Assembly: GCA_900545505.1 (NCBI GenBank)
Contig: UQZC01000085.1
Coordinates: forward strand, 1 to 6,981
Origin: an uncultured Collinsella sp.
GTDB lineage: Bacteria; Actinomycetota; Coriobacteriia; Coriobacteriales; Coriobacteriaceae
Length of the DNA: 6,981 nt
Direction of reading: 5' to 3'
Made by a program: the position numbers and the translations under genes. Of the stretch, positions 5,750 through 6,981 are shown piece by piece (positions within the stretch are counted from its first letter, which is position 1; each line of letters starts with the position of its first letter). The notes below the pieces were generated by a model that was given only the letters and a program-made list of their open reading frames with translations, was not told the origin of the DNA and searched no databases.

Positions 5750-6766
5750 ATGACCCAACCAGCACGCACTGCACCCACGCTTGCCGAGGTTGCTGAAGCT
5801 GCCGGCGTATCGCGCTCCACAGCGTCGCGAGCACTCAACGATTCGCCCCGCATTAGCGAGGAGACCAAAAAACGCGTCCGCGCAGCGGCGAAAAAGGTTA
5901 ACTTCGTTCCCAACGCACGCGGCCGGGCACTCGCCGTCGGACGCACGGAAATTATCGCCGTACTGGTTACCGAGCCTTTGAGCGAGCTGTTTAGCGATCC
6001 CACCTACAGTGAGTTTTTAAGCGGCATTACCGAGGAACTTTCGGAGTCGTCTTACCTACCCGTGATCTTGCAGGCATCTTCCTCGCATGAGCGCAATCGC
6101 GCACGCGAGCATTTTGAGCGTCGCTCGTTTGACGCCGTCATCGACGTCTCGCCCTACAAGGGCAGCGAGCTGCTCGAGGTGCTGTGCGAGCTGGGCGTAC
6201 CCACCGTGTTGTGCGGCCAGCTCGAGGGCCACCCCTATCGCGATGTGTTCTCGACGGTCTACTCCGACGACGAAGAGGGCGGACGCTTTGCGGCGCTCGC
6301 TATGAAAGATCGCGGACGCAAGGACATCGTTGCCGTGCTGGGGCCGCAGGATAACCCCGCCGTCGTCGACCGCCTTCGCGGCTACCGTGCAATTTTGGGC
6401 GAAAGCCTTCCGAATGAAAATGTCATCTATACCGGATGGAGCAGCGGAGACGGCTACCAAGCCACGCGGCGGCTGCTCGCGCGCGAAATACATGCCGACG
6501 GCGTGCTATGCGGATCGGACCGTATCGCGACCGGCGTTATCGCCGCATTCAACGAAGCGGGAATTAGCGTACCCAAAGACGTTTCGGTCGTGGGCTTCGA
6601 TGACCACGAGGTCGCAGCTCGCAGCGTCCCCGCGTTGACGACCATTCGTCAGCCGCTTCGCGAGGAAGGCCGCATGGCCGCAGGCATTGCGCTCGATATG
6701 ATCAACGGCGCCGCGCCCACCACCACCGTCATGCACATGCAGCTCGTTCAGAGAGACTCACTGTAG
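5750..6766 (+). CDS. LacI-family transcriptional regulator, probable repressor of the ebg operon
   Basis: A 338-residue LacI/GalR-family protein of standard length. The N-terminal helix-turn-helix is at about residues 10-30 (TLAEVAEAAGVSRSTASRALN). The hinge (NARGRALAVGRT, 55-66) places the Leu that intercalates at the operator centre near residue 61. A periplasmic-binding-protein-like ligand domain follows (about 67-338), including VLGPQDNPAVVDRLRGY, the DGVLCGSDRIATGVI segment, VVGFDDHEVAARSVPALTTIRQP and the closing LVQRDSL. The inducer is not evident from sequence; a galactoside is likely from context. Start: AGGAG (5740-5744) lies 5 nt before the ATG. It is divergent from ebgA, unlike E. 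coli ebgR, which lies upstream in the same direction, and its ligand domain does not look closely like EbgR. I call it a functional counterpart, not an ortholog, so no symbol is given. Three matching operators in the adjacent region support local repression. Confidence 0.92.
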   Translation: MTQPARTAPTLAEVAEAAGVSRSTASRALNDSPRISEETKKRVRAAAKKVNFVPNARGRALAVGRTEIIAVLVTEPLSELFSDPTYSEFLSGITEELSESSYLPVILQASSSHERNRAREHFERRSFDAVIDVSPYKGSELLEVLCELGVPTVLCGQLEGHPYRDVFSTVYSDDEEGGRFAALAMKDRGRKDIVAVLGPQDNPAVVDRLRGYRAILGESLPNENVIYTGWSSGDGYQATRRLLAREIHADGVLCGSDRIATGVIAAFNEAGISVPKDVSVVGFDDHEVAARSVPALTTIRQPLREEGRMAAGIALDMINGAAPTTTVMHMQLVQRDSL

Positions 6767-6831
6767 GAAACTGGGCCGGGCTTTCTGCGACGTCCGGTCA
6801 CCCTATGCCCTCGCAACCTCGGCGCATGAAA

Positions 6832-6862
6832 AACGAGGGAAGGCACGCGTCCTTCCCTCGTT
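6832..6862 (-). terminator. Intrinsic terminator between convergent aspS and the LacI-family gene
   Basis: A perfect 12-bp stem (6832-6843 with 6851-6862) with a 7-nt loop. The minus strand continues into T residues (TTTTT through 6829), placing it as the aspS terminator 24 nt after that stop codon. It is also 65 nt beyond the regulator gene stop on the plus strand but lacks a T run in that direction, so ending the regulator transcript is plausible but weaker. Confidence 0.85.
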
Positions 6863-6885
6863 ACGGGCAATATATAGCCGCTTGC

Positions 6886-6981
6886 CTACATCAGGCGCAG
6901 GCTGACGTCCTTGAGCTGGGCGCCACTAACGGCACTCGGAGCACCCGACATAAGGTCGGAGCCGCTGGCCGTCTTGGGGAA
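6886..6981 (-). CDS. aspS: Aspartyl-tRNA synthetase, C-terminal end (partial)
   Basis: Only the last 31 residues plus the TAG stop are inside the window; the gene continues past the right edge. The visible peptide begins FPKTASGSDLMSGAPSAVSG and ends QLKDVSLRLM. FPKT...DLM.GAPS followed by QLK is the characteristic C-terminal tail of bacterial AspRS, a class II synthetase that charges tRNA-Asp (or Asp/Asn in non-discriminating forms). It is a housekeeping gene and marks the right edge of the ebg locus. Confidence 0.88.
   Translation of the reverse strand, partial: FPKTASGSDLMSGAPSAVSGAQLKDVSLRLM

Overview
The window holds a complete locus laid out like the E. coli ebg (evolved beta-galactosidase) system, in what is probably an actinobacterial gut anaerobe. 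Coding DNA is GC-rich and intergenic DNA is clearly more AT-rich. The regulator has the actinobacterial style of LacI-family proteins, and the overall look suggests a Collinsella-like member of the Coriobacteriia. That assignment is recognition, not a search result.

Layout from left to right. Positions 1-210 are non-coding, with several small inverted repeats, and may be part of a dispersed element. A strong intrinsic terminator (214-241) ends a leftward transcription unit. That unit, read right to left, is ebgA (GH2 beta-galactosidase large subunit, 5373-2365), ebgC (small subunit, 2361-1906) and a YgjI-type APC-superfamily permease (1752-289). Only 3 nt separate ebgA and ebgC, and the ebgC ribosome binding site lies inside the last ebgA codons. 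A 153-nt gap with three inverted repeats, two of them interleaved, precedes the permease. Its start is best placed at the ATG at 1752, not at the TTG at 1764, which belongs to the Shine-Dalgarno region.

Positions 5374-5749 form a divergent control region. It carries three identical copies of the 13-mer TGCAACCGGTTGT, a predicted ebgA promoter overlapped by two of them, and a run of further palindromes. A divergent LacI-family regulator gene follows (5750-6766). Then come a hairpin terminator (6832-6862) and the 3' end of aspS (aspartyl-tRNA synthetase) on the minus strand, running off the right edge.

Proposed working: without inducer, the LacI-type protein binds the operator array and blocks the ebgA promoter. 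A beta-galactoside-derived inducer releases it. EbgA and EbgC are made in coupled fashion as one enzyme, and the permease is made from the same or a nested transcript. The most interesting point is that an amino-acid-type permease, not a sugar transporter, accompanies the galactosidase, as it does (ygjI) in the E. coli ebg locus. This suggests the natural substrate may be a galactosylated amino acid or amine, or that the permease does a linked job; this is inference only.
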